Shown here: piece by piece, positions 8,944-17,153 of the stretch
Layout: the number at the start of each line of letters is the position of its first letter
Position numbering within the stretch: the stretch's first letter is position 1
NCBI GenBank assembly: GCA_900552495.1
Contig: URZY01000003.1
Coordinates: 121,602-185,601 of the forward strand
DNA: 64,000 nucleotides
Direction of reading: 5' to 3'
From: an uncultured Mycoplasmatota bacterium
GTDB lineage: Bacteria; Bacillota_I; Bacilli_A; RF39; UBA660
Program-made: the position numbers and the translations under genes
The notes under the pieces: generated by a model
Seen by the model: the letters and a program-made list of their open reading frames with translations, nothing else
The model's database searches: none
What the model was told of the DNA's origin: nothing

Positions 8944-9612
8944 TTATTCACCTACAATCTTACCATCTTCAATATGAATAATTCGATCAGCGTTTTTGGC
9001 AATTTCCATATTGTGAGTAATCATAATAATTGTTTGTTTGTATTTTTTATTAGATAATTTTAATAATTCTACTATTTCATCACTGGATTTAGAATCTAGA
9101 TTTCCTGTTGGTTCATCAGCCAAGACAATGGTTGGGTTGGTTATTAAAGCTCTTCCAATAGAAGTTCTTTGTTGTTGTCCACCTGATAGTTCGTTAGGAA
9201 GATGTCCTCGCCTACTTTCTAAGCCTAAAGTTCTGATTAGAGAATCAAGATTTTCCTTATTTACTTCACGATTATCAAGACTTAATGGAAGAGTAATATT
9301 TTCTTCAACATTAAGAATAGGAATTAAATTGTAAAACTGATAAATTAAGCCTACCTGTCGGCGACGAAAAATAGCTAGTTTATCATCATCAAAGTTGTAA
9401 ATATCTTTACCATCAATGTAGACTTTTCCACTAGTAGGACGATCTACTCCGCCAATCAAATGAAGAAGAGTTGATTTTCCACTACCACTTGCTCCTACTA
9501 TAGCAACAAATTCACCTTTTTCCACCGAAAAAGATACATTGTTGATGGCTGTTACCTTAGTAGAACCTTTGCCATATACTTTTGTTAATTTTTCAACTTT
9601 TAATATTTCCAT
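8944..9612 (-). CDS. ABC transporter ATPase (MacB/LolD type)
   Basis: A 222-residue nucleotide-binding subunit of the FtsX-type transporter. Walker A is GASGSGKST (about 40-48), signature LSGGQQQR, Walker B IVLADEPTGNLD, and the H-loop is IMITHN. All ATPase residues are intact. It is the first gene of the operon, followed one base later by the permease. Promoter and candidate regulator repeats lie at 9642-9674. Substrate not determinable from sequence. Confidence 0.95.
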   Translation of the reverse strand: MEILKVEKLTKVYGKGSTKVTAINNVSFSVEKGEFVAIVGASGSGKSTLLHLIGGVDRPTSGKVYIDGKDIYNFDDDKLAIFRRRQVGLIYQFYNLIPILNVEENITLPLSLDNREVNKENLDSLIRTLGLESRRGHLPNELSGGQQQRTSIGRALITNPTIVLADEPTGNLDSKSSDEIVELLKLSNKKYKQTIIMITHNMEIAKNADRIIHIEDGKIVGE

Positions 9613-9641
9613 AAATTAGACTCCTTTCGTTTTACAAGTTC

Positions 9642-9674
9642 ATTATATGTTAACCTATGTTACGACTAAGTTAC
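9642..9674 (-). promoter_or_regulatory. Promoter with three TAAC direct repeats upstream of the ABC operon
   Basis: Minus strand: -10 TATAAT at 9642-9647. Just upstream, TAAC occurs three times (plus-strand GTTA at 9649, 9659 and 9670), 10 and 11 bases apart, the first two copies in transcription order as GTAAC. Direct repeats on one DNA face at one-turn spacing are the usual recognition pattern of OmpR-family regulators. Assignment to the nearby regulator is inference. Confidence 0.45.
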
Positions 9675-9675
9675 A

Positions 9676-9707
9676 AAAATAAAAAAAGTGATTAATTATC
9701 ACTTTTT
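9676..9707 (-). terminator. Terminator of the 174-residue protein gene
   Basis: A 10-bp stem (AAAAAGTGAT with its complement, 9683-9692 and 9698-9707) followed on the minus strand by a T-rich run. The stop codon lies in the hairpin. Confidence 0.85.
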
Positions 9708-10216
9708 GACAATTTTTTTTTAGTTACTGCTAATTGAGGTGTTTTGGGACCTTTTCCTAATATATAGTTATTGAATATTTCATGAGCAAATTCAAATGTT
9801 CTTACATAAGATTCTTCTTCATGAGTGGTTAATGAATCCCAATGCTTATCTGAATCAAAAGTTACTAAAGGATTATTTAATGTTTCTTGGGAATTATCCC
9901 CTACCCAAACTATAGAATATCCTTGAATAGTTCCGGCTATGTTTAAAAGGTAATGTGTTAAGTGACGAAGCGTATGGAAATGTTCTTCTCGGGGAATTAG
10001 TTCTCCCAAAATTTCAACTAAATCATCTAATGAGACTTCTTCACGCTTATCTTCTGGTAATAGTTTTGTATTATCAAAAGCGGATATTTTTTCTAGAATA
10101 TATTTTTTTAGTCCATCTTCAACAAGTCTCCCTTTCCCTTTAATATCTTCCTCCCAAAAGCCATTTTGAACTATTTCGCTATCTACTTTGAAATATACAT
10201 CGTTAAATTCTCTCAT
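9692..10216 (-). CDS. Hypothetical cytoplasmic protein
   Basis: A 174-residue protein not recognised. It is acidic in the first half and helical (LVEDGLKKYILEKISAF, LDDLVEILGELI), followed by REEHFHTLRHLTHYLLNIAGTIQGYSIVWVGDN, which places three His close together. It has no signal peptide, and the tail is basic (KKKLSKSDN). It is monocistronic: its own TG-extended -10 lies at 10243-10251 and a terminator sits at the stop. SD is AAAGGA before ATG 10216. Function unknown; a metal site around the HxxxxRHxxH segment is only a guess. Confidence 0.7.
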   Translation of the reverse strand: MREFNDVYFKVDSEIVQNGFWEEDIKGKGRLVEDGLKKYILEKISAFDNTKLLPEDKREEVSLDDLVEILGELIPREEHFHTLRHLTHYLLNIAGTIQGYSIVWVGDNSQETLNNPLVTFDSDKHWDSLTTHEEESYVRTFEFAHEIFNNYILGKGPKTPQLAVTKKKLSKSDN

Positions 10217-10242
10217 AAAGTCCGTCCTTTCTAATGGTTTGT

Positions 10243-10251
10243 ATTATAACA
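10243..10251 (-). promoter_or_regulatory. TG-extended -10 promoter of the 174-residue gene
   Basis: TGTTATAAT on the minus strand, about 27 bases before ATG 10216. Confidence 0.6.
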
Positions 10252-10271
10252 TGGAAGAATAATATTGTCTA

Positions 10272-11420
10272 TTAAAGAGTTATTTTCTCTTTAGTAAATT
10301 TCTGTTCGACTAACTTTACAGGATATGATTTGTCTCGTAAGATTGACGATATCGATAAGTCATTATGAATATTAAAAATAATTTCGGCAATATCTTTGGA
10401 GCAATCGCAGATGTGTAGCCATTTAGCAGTACTAAATTCTTTAGGGATGTAGGAAAGATTGGTAGTATATAAGCCATCAAACTTACCAGCTTTATAGTAT
10501 TCTTCAAATCTTTCAATACCTTTGGTAAATAAAGCATAAGTCGTCATAAGATAGATATATTTAACATTACGTTTTTTTAATTCGTCTATCACATCAAACA
10601 TTGAGGTTCCACTAGATATCATGTCATCACTAACAATAGCTGTATAACCGGCAAGGTCTTCATTACCACAATAATCATGAGATATAACGGGATATTTACC
10701 GCCAATAAAGTTATTGTAATCACGCTGTTTTATAAAACTACCGGCTTCACGATGAATATATTTAGAATTAAAAGAATTTAGATAGACATTTCTTCTGCCT
10801 GTCGCACCATTATCTGGCGCAACGAAAACCAACTTTTTCAAACGGTTCATACTCATATCATTGATAAAACTTTCTAAAATTGTGTTGGTTGGAAAGAAAT
10901 TGTCAAATTCCATATTGTGGATGGCATGCTCTACACCTTGATCATGGGCATCAAAAGTGATAAAGCTTTTAATACTATGGATATTATCTAATTCGTGAAG
11001 CATCATTCCACAGGATAGGGCCTCTCTGGTATTTCGGCGATGCTGACGCCCATTATAAAGAAGTGGCATTATAATATTAATGGCTTTAGCGTGGCAATTA
11101 CAAGCACAAATTCCATCCTTTAATTCCATTAATAAGTCATTAGGACTAGTATGATTTATTAGACCATGCATTTTATATTCTACAGAATAATTCCCAATAT
11201 CAGTTAAAGTAAATATATCTTTTCCTCGAACGGTATCATCTATTTCTACTTTAAAATGACCATCTTCAAAAAAGTTTTCTTTAATAGGAACAATAAAAGT
11301 ATATTTATTTTTGTCCAAATGATACATATCTAACAAGTGAGCATCTATTTTTTTCCCCAATTCCTCGGCACTCTTAAAAACTATTAATCTTAAATTTTCT
11401 TTTTCTATTTGTTTTTTCAT
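10272..11420 (-). CDS. Ribose-phosphate pyrophosphokinase-like protein (long form)
   Basis: A 382-residue member of the PRPP synthetase family, which makes PRPP from ribose-5-phosphate and ATP for nucleotide, His and Trp synthesis. Visible landmarks are RGKDIFTLTDIGNY (family R-G-x-D-x-F), the flexible-loop analogue NGRQHRRNTREALSCGMMLHEL, FDAHDQGVEHAI, APDNGATGRR, and the PRPP-binding loop AIVSDDMISSGTSM. Canonical Prs is about 315 residues. The extra N-terminus, and a loop in which the usual K-x-x-x-R is replaced, suggest a divergent paralogue rather than the main enzyme. A monocistronic position and divergence make activity likely but unproven. Confidence 0.85.
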   Translation of the reverse strand: MKKQIEKENLRLIVFKSAEELGKKIDAHLLDMYHLDKNKYTFIVPIKENFFEDGHFKVEIDDTVRGKDIFTLTDIGNYSVEYKMHGLINHTSPNDLLMELKDGICACNCHAKAINIIMPLLYNGRQHRRNTREALSCGMMLHELDNIHSIKSFITFDAHDQGVEHAIHNMEFDNFFPTNTILESFINDMSMNRLKKLVFVAPDNGATGRRNVYLNSFNSKYIHREAGSFIKQRDYNNFIGGKYPVISHDYCGNEDLAGYTAIVSDDMISSGTSMFDVIDELKKRNVKYIYLMTTYALFTKGIERFEEYYKAGKFDGLYTTNLSYIPKEFSTAKWLHICDCSKDIAEIIFNIHNDLSISSILRDKSYPVKLVEQKFTKEKITL

Positions 11421-11471
11421 AATAACTCCTTCTACTTAACTATATTTACATGAATTTCTAATTTAAAATCA

Positions 11472-11503
11472 AGAAAAAAATGCAGATCTTTTAATCTACA
11501 TTT
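11472..11503 (-). terminator. Terminator of the adhE-kinase operon
   Basis: A 10-bp stem with one G-U pair (11478-11487 and 11494-11503) followed by TTTTTTTC on the minus strand, overlapping the kinase stop. Confidence 0.8.
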
Positions 11504-12257
11504 ATTCATAATCAACAACATTGATCCATTTGCTTAGAAATTCTTGTTCTTCTTTTATATTCTTAGTCATTTGGGTTGCAGCAACAATTGGAATCCAACG
11601 TTGAATTGATTCCTTTGGAATTGAACTAGCTTGTGAAAAGACAGTTAAATACTGGTCGGCTAGATCAGTTTTTCCTTCCATAGAAAATAATAAATAAGTT
11701 CTAGCGGCATCAGCTGCAGCATTGCCCTGGGTAACATGGGACCAGTCTATTACATAAACAGTTCCATCTTCTTTAATAATAACATTACTTGGATGATAAT
11801 CACCATGGCATAGTTCGTCGTGGTTTTTCATACCGTGAAGGCGCTCCAGCAACTCATATTTGGTATTATCATCAATATTTGTGGCATTTTCTAATTTACG
11901 AGTAAATTTTTCTTTAATTCTAGTTAATAATGGCACTTTATTTTCTAAGATAATTAATTGTACTTTAACAAAAAGATTGAGATAATCATTTACTTTATCC
12001 GGTTCTTCAATCATCAATTGGCTAATTGTTTTACCCTCAATATATTCTGAAACAATAGCCCAACGATTATCATATTTTTTTACTTCAAGAAGTTTAGGAA
12101 CATTAAGATTAGAGTTTTCATCTACCCTGGCTTGATTTAGAGCTTCATTTAAAATTTCTGACTTGGGATGAGACGGAACAAATAGTTTTATTACTTTGCC
12201 GTCTTCAACAAAAATTTCTTTATTTTTTCTTTCTGCGATTTTATTAGTTAATTCCAT
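11502..12257 (-). CDS. APH/choline-kinase-family phosphotransferase
   Basis: A 251-residue kinase-like protein. An N-lobe with VIKLFVPSHPKSEILNEALNQA and hinge VSEYIEGKTI leads to the catalytic loop LCHGDYHPSNVIIKEDGTVYVIDWSHVTQG (Brenner motif HGDxxxxN and metal-binding D in IDWS). Family members phosphorylate aminoglycosides, choline, amino sugars or other small alcohols. The gene starts directly after the adhE stop (TAA-ATG) with SD GGAGG inside adhE, so it is translationally coupled to a fermentation enzyme. A resistance role is not supported by context; the substrate is unknown. Confidence 0.85.
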   Translation of the reverse strand: MELTNKIAERKNKEIFVEDGKVIKLFVPSHPKSEILNEALNQARVDENSNLNVPKLLEVKKYDNRWAIVSEYIEGKTISQLMIEEPDKVNDYLNLFVKVQLIILENKVPLLTRIKEKFTRKLENATNIDDNTKYELLERLHGMKNHDELCHGDYHPSNVIIKEDGTVYVIDWSHVTQGNAAADAARTYLLFSMEGKTDLADQYLTVFSQASSIPKESIQRWIPIVAATQMTKNIKEEQEFLSKWINVVDYE

Positions 12258-14864
12258 TTATTTGCCTCCATAATATGCATTTAAATACATTTGTTTTATT
12301 TCTCTCATTAATGGGAGTCTTGGATTAGCTCCAGTACATTGATCATCAAAGGCTTGAGTTGTCATTTCATCTAAGGTACTTAAAAATAACTGTTCGTTAA
12401 CATCGTAATCTCTAATTGTTTTCTTGATTCCAATTTTTTCTTTTAGTCTGTTAATCGCAGTAATTAAATTTTCCACCTTTTCCTCATCAGTTAAACCACC
12501 TAGGTTTAAAGCTTCGGCTATTTCGGCATAGCGTCTTAAAGTATGAGGATGATCATATTGCGGAAATGTTCCCATTTTAGTTGGAATTTCGGCACTATTG
12601 AATCTAATCACTTCTTCAATCATTAATGCGTTGGCAATGCCATGTGGAATATGGTGGAATGCGCCCAACTTATGAGCCATTGAATGACAAACCCCAAGAA
12701 AAGCGTTGGCAAAAGCCATTCCAGCCATGGTTGCAGCATTGGCCATTTTTTCTCTAGCTTCTGGATCGTTGGCGCCATTATCGTAGGCACGAGGCAAATA
12801 CTTAAAAATATTTTTCATTGCTTCTATAGCAAGCCCATCAGTATATTCTGTTGCCATCATTGAGGCATAGGCTTCTAGAGCATGAGTTAGAGCATCTATT
12901 CCTGAGGCAGATGTTAAGCTTTTAGGAGCATTCATCATCATATTGGCATCAACTATAGCCATTTTTGGTAGCAATTCATAATCTGCTAATGGATATTTGG
13001 TATTGGTTTTTTCATCGGTAATTACAGCAAATGGAGTTACTTCTGAACCGGTTCCGGCTGAGGTCGGTATAGCGATAAAGTAAGCTTTATCTCCCATTTT
13101 AGGGAAAGTATATACTCTTTTTCGAATATCCATAAAGCGCATAGCCATATCCATAAAGTCCACTTCTGGATGTTCATACATCACCCACATGATTTTAGCG
13201 GCATCCATAGCTGAACCACCACCGATTGCGATAATACAATCCGGTTTGAACATATTCATGGCTTTTGTTCCCTCAAGTGCGCAAGCTAGGGTTGGATCAG
13301 GTGCAACGTCAGAAAATGTTGTATAAGCAATATCTAACTCCTCTAATTTATCAGTAATTGGTTTGGTATAACCGTTTTCAAATAAGAAAGTATCTGTTAC
13401 AATAAAAACCTTTTTCTTATTCATAACTGTTTTTAATTCTTCTAAGGCAACCGGTAGGCAGCCTCTTTTAATATAAACCTTTTCTGGTGCTCTAAACCAA
13501 AGCATATTTTCTCTCCTTTCAGCCACAGTTTTTATGTTTAATAGATGTTTGATTCCTACATTTTCAGAAACTGAGTTTCCACCCCAAGAGCCACAACCTA
13601 AAGTCAAGGACGGAGCCAACTTAAAGTTATATAAATCCCCAATTCCTCCTTGAGATGATGGAGTATTTACCAAGACACGACAGGTTTTCATACGCATATA
13701 GAACTTTTCTAGTTTGGCTTGCTCTGAAATAGTATTTATATATATTGATGAAGTATGGCCAAGGCCACCATCATCAATTAACTTTTCGGCTTTCTTGATA
13801 GCATCATCAAAGCTTGTTGCTTTATACATTGCAAGAACAGGAGAAAGTTTTTCGTGGGCAAATTCTTCGGACAAATCAACGCTTTCAACTTCGCCAATAA
13901 GTATTTTGGTATTATTTGGAACGTCAATTCCAGAAAGTGTAGCGATTGTTGAAGCTTGTTGTCCAACTATTTTAGCATTTAAAGCTCCGTTAATAATTAT
14001 TGTTTTTCGAACTTTTTGTGTTTCTATTGGGCTAAGAAAATAGCAACCTCTTTTTATAAATTCTGCTTTGACTTTATCATAAATGTCATCTAGAACAATT
14101 ACCGATTGCTCGGAAGCACAAATCATTCCGTTATCAAATGTTTTTGAATGAATGATTGAATTTACTGCTAAAATAACATCAGCACTGCTATCGATAATTG
14201 CTGGAGTGTTGCCGGCTCCAACACCTAGGGCTGGCTTACCACTTGAGTAAGCAGATTTAACCATACCTGGGCCACCAGTTGCAAGAATGGTATCGGCTTC
14301 GTGTAATAAGTAATTTGTTAGATCAAGTGAAGGAACATCAATCCAGGCAATTATATCTTCAGGGGCTCCAGCTTTAACAGCAGCCGATAAAACTATTTTG
14401 GCAGCGGCAATAGTTGATTCCTTAGCTCGTGGATGAGGACTTATTACAATACCATTTCTAGTTTTTAAGGCTAGTAGTGTTTTAAATATGGCTGTTGAGG
14501 TTGGGTTGGTGGTTGGAATAACAGCGGCAATTAAGCCTATTGGTTCTAAAACTTTTTTTATTCCATAAGCATTATCTTCTTCTATAACTCCACATGTTTT
14601 AGTATCACGATACTTATTGTAAATATACTCGGCGGCATAATGATTTTTAATGATTTTATCTTCTACTACCCCCATTTTAGTTTCATTAACTGCCATTTGT
14701 GCTAAAGGAATTCGTGCACTGTTTGCAGCAATGGCAGCAGCTTGAAATATTTTATCGACTTGTTCTTGAGTATAATTAGCAAATTTTTTTTGAGCGTTTC
14801 TAACACGTTTTAATACTTCTTCTAAAGTTTCAACACTCGAAACAATTATTTCTTCTTTATTCAT
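12258..14864 (-). CDS. adhE: Bifunctional acetaldehyde-CoA/alcohol dehydrogenase
   Basis: An 868-residue AdhE of full family length, reducing acetyl-CoA to acetaldehyde and on to ethanol with 2 NADH. The N-terminal aldehyde dehydrogenase (1-440) has the NAD site region IPTTNPTSTAIFK and catalytic Cys249 in FDNGMICASEQS. The C-terminal iron alcohol dehydrogenase (455-868) has GGGSAMDAAKIMW, TSAGTGSEVTPFAVITDE and the iron ligands in DALTHALEAY, HSMAHKLGAFHHIPHG. Such enzymes form spirosomes. A strong SD (GGAGGG) precedes ATG 14864 and TATAAT occurs at 14902-14907. It implies fermentative, probably anaerobic, growth. No Rex-type operator was recognised. Confidence 0.98.
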   Translation of the reverse strand: MNKEEIIVSSVETLEEVLKRVRNAQKKFANYTQEQVDKIFQAAAIAANSARIPLAQMAVNETKMGVVEDKIIKNHYAAEYIYNKYRDTKTCGVIEEDNAYGIKKVLEPIGLIAAVIPTTNPTSTAIFKTLLALKTRNGIVISPHPRAKESTIAAAKIVLSAAVKAGAPEDIIAWIDVPSLDLTNYLLHEADTILATGGPGMVKSAYSSGKPALGVGAGNTPAIIDSSADVILAVNSIIHSKTFDNGMICASEQSVIVLDDIYDKVKAEFIKRGCYFLSPIETQKVRKTIIINGALNAKIVGQQASTIATLSGIDVPNNTKILIGEVESVDLSEEFAHEKLSPVLAMYKATSFDDAIKKAEKLIDDGGLGHTSSIYINTISEQAKLEKFYMRMKTCRVLVNTPSSQGGIGDLYNFKLAPSLTLGCGSWGGNSVSENVGIKHLLNIKTVAERRENMLWFRAPEKVYIKRGCLPVALEELKTVMNKKKVFIVTDTFLFENGYTKPITDKLEELDIAYTTFSDVAPDPTLACALEGTKAMNMFKPDCIIAIGGGSAMDAAKIMWVMYEHPEVDFMDMAMRFMDIRKRVYTFPKMGDKAYFIAIPTSAGTGSEVTPFAVITDEKTNTKYPLADYELLPKMAIVDANMMMNAPKSLTSASGIDALTHALEAYASMMATEYTDGLAIEAMKNIFKYLPRAYDNGANDPEAREKMANAATMAGMAFANAFLGVCHSMAHKLGAFHHIPHGIANALMIEEVIRFNSAEIPTKMGTFPQYDHPHTLRRYAEIAEALNLGGLTDEEKVENLITAINRLKEKIGIKKTIRDYDVNEQLFLSTLDEMTTQAFDDQCTGANPRLPLMREIKQMYLNAYYGGK

Positions 14865-14941
14865 GTTGGCCCTCCAATATTCTTTCTATCATACATTTAA
14901 AATTATACTATAATTTTTTTGCTTTTTCTATTATTTTTATA

Positions 14942-14968
14942 CAAAAAAAAGATGAAAAATCATCTTTT
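14942..14968 (-). terminator. Terminator after the DUF3267 gene
   Basis: A 9-bp stem (AAAAGATGA with its complement, 14947-14955 and 14960-14968), a 4-base loop and an 8-T tract on the minus strand. It also separates this operon from adhE. Confidence 0.85.
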
Positions 14969-15647
14969 AGATAATTAGATTCAAAAAAAGAAAAGTTAGA
15001 AAAACTAAGGCGATTATAATACTGGCTTTACTAACATGAAATTTTTTTAAATCATTTCTAGGAACACTAGCAGTCGATTCTATATAATTCAAGCCAAAAT
15101 GCGATATTTTTGAAACATCTTCACTTGAGTGAATAGCAAATTGAATTGGATTATCAAATTCAGTAAATTCAATATCTTTATTTAGTTTCAAAAGATAGAA
15201 AAACATAATCAAATCTCCACTACATCCAGATATATTTAAAATAGATAAATATAAAAGGGTTGGCAGATTATAGAAAATGGCAATAATATAGGTAATTACG
15301 CCTATAAAAGTAAAGGGAAACAAAATAGAAATACATATATTTCGTTTACTAATATTTTGTTTACATAAACAATAAAGAACACCCTTTTCTAAATATGCTC
15401 CATAAACAATTTTCTTAAATGACGCTTTATTTAGAACATAGCCAAGACTGTGTAATAATTCATGTAAAAACATATATCCTACATAAAAGACTAATAAAAT
15501 AACTAAATTGATATTTTTTAAGTCTGCTGTTTTAGGGGCAATAATAAAACTTGCTGCCATACAAATGGCTAATAATATCAAAGATAAGATATTTGTTATA
15601 GTCATATTCATTTCAAAAATATAATATTTTTTATTGTCTTTTGCCAT
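14967..15647 (-). CDS. DUF3267 membrane zincin (HELLH)
   Basis: A 226-residue membrane protein with zinc-protease motif HELLHSLGY after the second membrane helix, and GCSGDLIMFFYLLK near residue 170, as in DUF3267 putative membrane peptidases. Five or so hydrophobic helices are visible (e.g. ILSLILLAICMAASFIIA, VILLVFYVGYMF, ISILFPFTFIGVITYIIAIF, IIIALVFLTFLFLNLII). ATG 15647 is chosen because TAGGAGG lies 6 bases upstream; the longer frame to 15677 has no SD and overlaps the previous gene. The SD itself contains the stop of the upstream zincin gene, coupling the two. Confidence 0.85.
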   Translation of the reverse strand: MAKDNKKYYIFEMNMTITNILSLILLAICMAASFIIAPKTADLKNINLVILLVFYVGYMFLHELLHSLGYVLNKASFKKIVYGAYLEKGVLYCLCKQNISKRNICISILFPFTFIGVITYIIAIFYNLPTLLYLSILNISGCSGDLIMFFYLLKLNKDIEFTEFDNPIQFAIHSSEDVSKISHFGLNYIESTASVPRNDLKKFHVSKASIIIALVFLTFLFLNLII

Positions 15648-15657
15648 TGGAAACCTC

Positions 15658-16317
15658 CTATGCAAAATATTGTTCATAATATTTAATTGATTTTTCTACT
15701 AAGTTTTCAGTTAAGTCGCTAACAGTATTAGCATTTTTGATAAAATCAAGAAATTTATCTTTTCCCATAGTTTCTAGTAGATAGCTAACCATTATATATG
15801 CATAGTCATAACTATCATAGTCATGAAAGCCAAATTCTTCTTCTAATTCACGCATTTTAGGAACGGGGATTTTTTTAATATAATTTTGAAGCAACCATTT
15901 AACTCCACGCTTATATGTACCATCTAAGTATTTAGCAATACCTTCTGTTAACCATTCTGGCTGTTTTCCATACAATGTGTATTCTATAGCATGAATTAAT
16001 TCATGATAAATAACTAAGTCATATTCATTTTTAGACCATTCGTTAGGATTGGGATTTTCTTTTGGTTCAAAAAAGTTTAGAGACTGATCTTCATCCTTAA
16101 AACAGGCGCAACAATAGTCTGGTATATTTTTAAATCCTCGTTCTCTTAGACCGTCTTTTAAATCTTCTATCGTATCATAGACATAGATTTTATAATTAAA
16201 TTGGTCGCTGTCTTTGACTTGAAAAAAATCAAGGATTGATTGTTTACTCTCCCTTATTACTGCATCAATTCTATTTACATATTTTTCTGTTTTTGCTGTG
16301 CAAACATATTCGTTCAA
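15658..16317 (-). CDS. Soluble gluzincin-like metallopeptidase
   Basis: About 219 residues, cytoplasmic (no signal peptide). The zinc motif YHELIHAIEYTL is followed 17 residues later by EWLTEGIAKYLDG, supplying the third ligand Glu, as in MA-clan (gluzincin) peptidases. The first possible start, GTG at 16326, lies inside the SD (AAGGAGTG); TTG at 16317, 8 bases after AAGGAG, is the better start and matches two other genes here. Its last codons form the SD of the membrane zincin gene, so two predicted metallopeptidases are made from one transcript. Substrate unknown. Confidence 0.8.
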   Translation of the reverse strand: MNEYVCTAKTEKYVNRIDAVIRESKQSILDFFQVKDSDQFNYKIYVYDTIEDLKDGLRERGFKNIPDYCCACFKDEDQSLNFFEPKENPNPNEWSKNEYDLVIYHELIHAIEYTLYGKQPEWLTEGIAKYLDGTYKRGVKWLLQNYIKKIPVPKMRELEEEFGFHDYDSYDYAYIMVSYLLETMGKDKFLDFIKNANTVSDLTENLVEKSIKYYEQYFA

Positions 16318-16365
16318 TTTAATCACTCCTTATTATCTTGATTTTAACACAGTTTATATACTTTT

Positions 16366-16401
16366 AAAAGAAAAAGATTAATTCTTTTGAGTTAATCTTT
16401 T
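16366..16401 (-). terminator. Terminator after the 99-residue protein gene
   Basis: A 10-bp stem (16372-16381 with 16392-16401) and T-rich tail TTTTTCTTTT on the minus strand, overlapping the stop at 16378. Confidence 0.8.
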
Positions 16402-16677
16402 TATACGTTTTTTGACAAGTAACACTAATTCCATTGAAGCATTAATTTTATTTAAAACTAATAGAGCATCCTGGAGTTTTGTTATTTCTGATAATTCTTC
16501 TTCATATTTTTTTGCTTCTTCGACATAATTAAAATTTGGGATAGGATTGATTTCAATAAAGGCTCTTATATAATTTTCAATATCTTTTAGTACATAGACT
16601 TTTAATGGGTAATCATCCATATAAGTTACACCATAGTAACCACCTACTAAATATTTAAATTGATCTTTTAAATCCAT
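16378..16677 (-). CDS. Hypothetical small protein
   Basis: A 99-residue cytoplasmic protein not recognised. It has an N-terminal beta-rich stretch (YLVGGYYGVTYMDDYPLKVYVL) and a C-terminal charged helical half (VEEAKKYEEELSEITKLQDALLVLNKINASMELVLLVKKRIKRL) likely to be a coiled coil. It is the last gene of an operon with the prolyl-tRNA editing protein and the DUF21/CBS protein, 11 bases downstream of the former, with SD AAGGA. Function unknown. Confidence 0.65.
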   Translation of the reverse strand: MDLKDQFKYLVGGYYGVTYMDDYPLKVYVLKDIENYIRAFIEINPIPNFNYVEEAKKYEEELSEITKLQDALLVLNKINASMELVLLVKKRIKRLTQKN

Positions 16678-16688
16678 AATATCAGTCC

Positions 16689-17153
16689 TTACATTAGTAT
16701 ATATTTATGATTAGTATATTCAATTATTTTAATTAAATCAGTATAGTTTAAGCATATAGTTTTTGTGTTAGTACAAGGATGAACTAAAATATTTTGCATT
16801 TTTAGATCTTGATCAATAATTACTAACACTTTTTTATTTAAATCGTTAATTATTCCTAAGGGTGTAACACTACCTGGTTCTAGTTTTAAGTACTCATATA
16901 ATTCTTCGGCGGAGGCAAATCTTAAATTTTTGGTGTTTAAGAGTGTTTCTAATTTCTTAAGATTAGCCTTTTTATTTTCTTCTAGAACTACTAAGTAATA
17001 GTTTTTATGCTTATCTTTTAAAAATAGGTTTTTACACCCAATCCCCGGTAAGGTTATGTTGGCAGCCTTGGCTTCTGCAACAGTATAGACCGCTTCATGG
17101 ACTTGCTCCTGAAAAGAAATATTTAAGTCGACAAGATATTTATAAATATTCAT
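16689..17153 (-). CDS. Prolyl-tRNA editing protein (YbaK/ProXp family)
   Basis: A 154-residue trans-editing deacylase of the YbaK/ProX superfamily, which clears misacylated Ala- or Cys-tRNA(Pro). Matches include GIGCKNLFLKDKHKNYYLVVLEENKKANLKKL, LRFASAEELYEYLKLEPGSVTPLGIIND and the tail HPCTNTKTICLNYTDLIKII, as in ProXp-Ala/PrdX proteins (family length 150-170). The conserved Lys of the K-N-L-F-L-K segment and the GSVTPLG loop line the active site in this family. ATG 17153 overlaps the stop of the preceding gene (TAATG). Confidence 0.9.
   Translation of the reverse strand: MNIYKYLVDLNISFQEQVHEAVYTVAEAKAANITLPGIGCKNLFLKDKHKNYYLVVLEENKKANLKKLETLLNTKNLRFASAEELYEYLKLEPGSVTPLGIINDLNKKVLVIIDQDLKMQNILVHPCTNTKTICLNYTDLIKIIEYTNHKYILM

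Noticed and set aside
10258..10290. Hairpin AAAGAG/CTCTTT at the end of the PRPP synthetase-like gene
   Set aside because: Only 6-8 bp, A/T-rich, without a T tract on the relevant strand; not called a terminator.
11502..12257. Aminoglycoside resistance gene
   Set aside because: Only the general APH fold motifs are present, and the gene is an operon partner of adhE without mobile context.
13714..14043. 109-codon plus-strand frame inside adhE
   Set aside because: Lies wholly in the intact, highly conserved adhE on the other strand; no SD and no protein-like composition.
14865..14941. Rex operator upstream of adhE
   Set aside because: No TTGTGA-N6-TCACAA-like palindrome could be found; only AT-rich sequence with a TATAAT.
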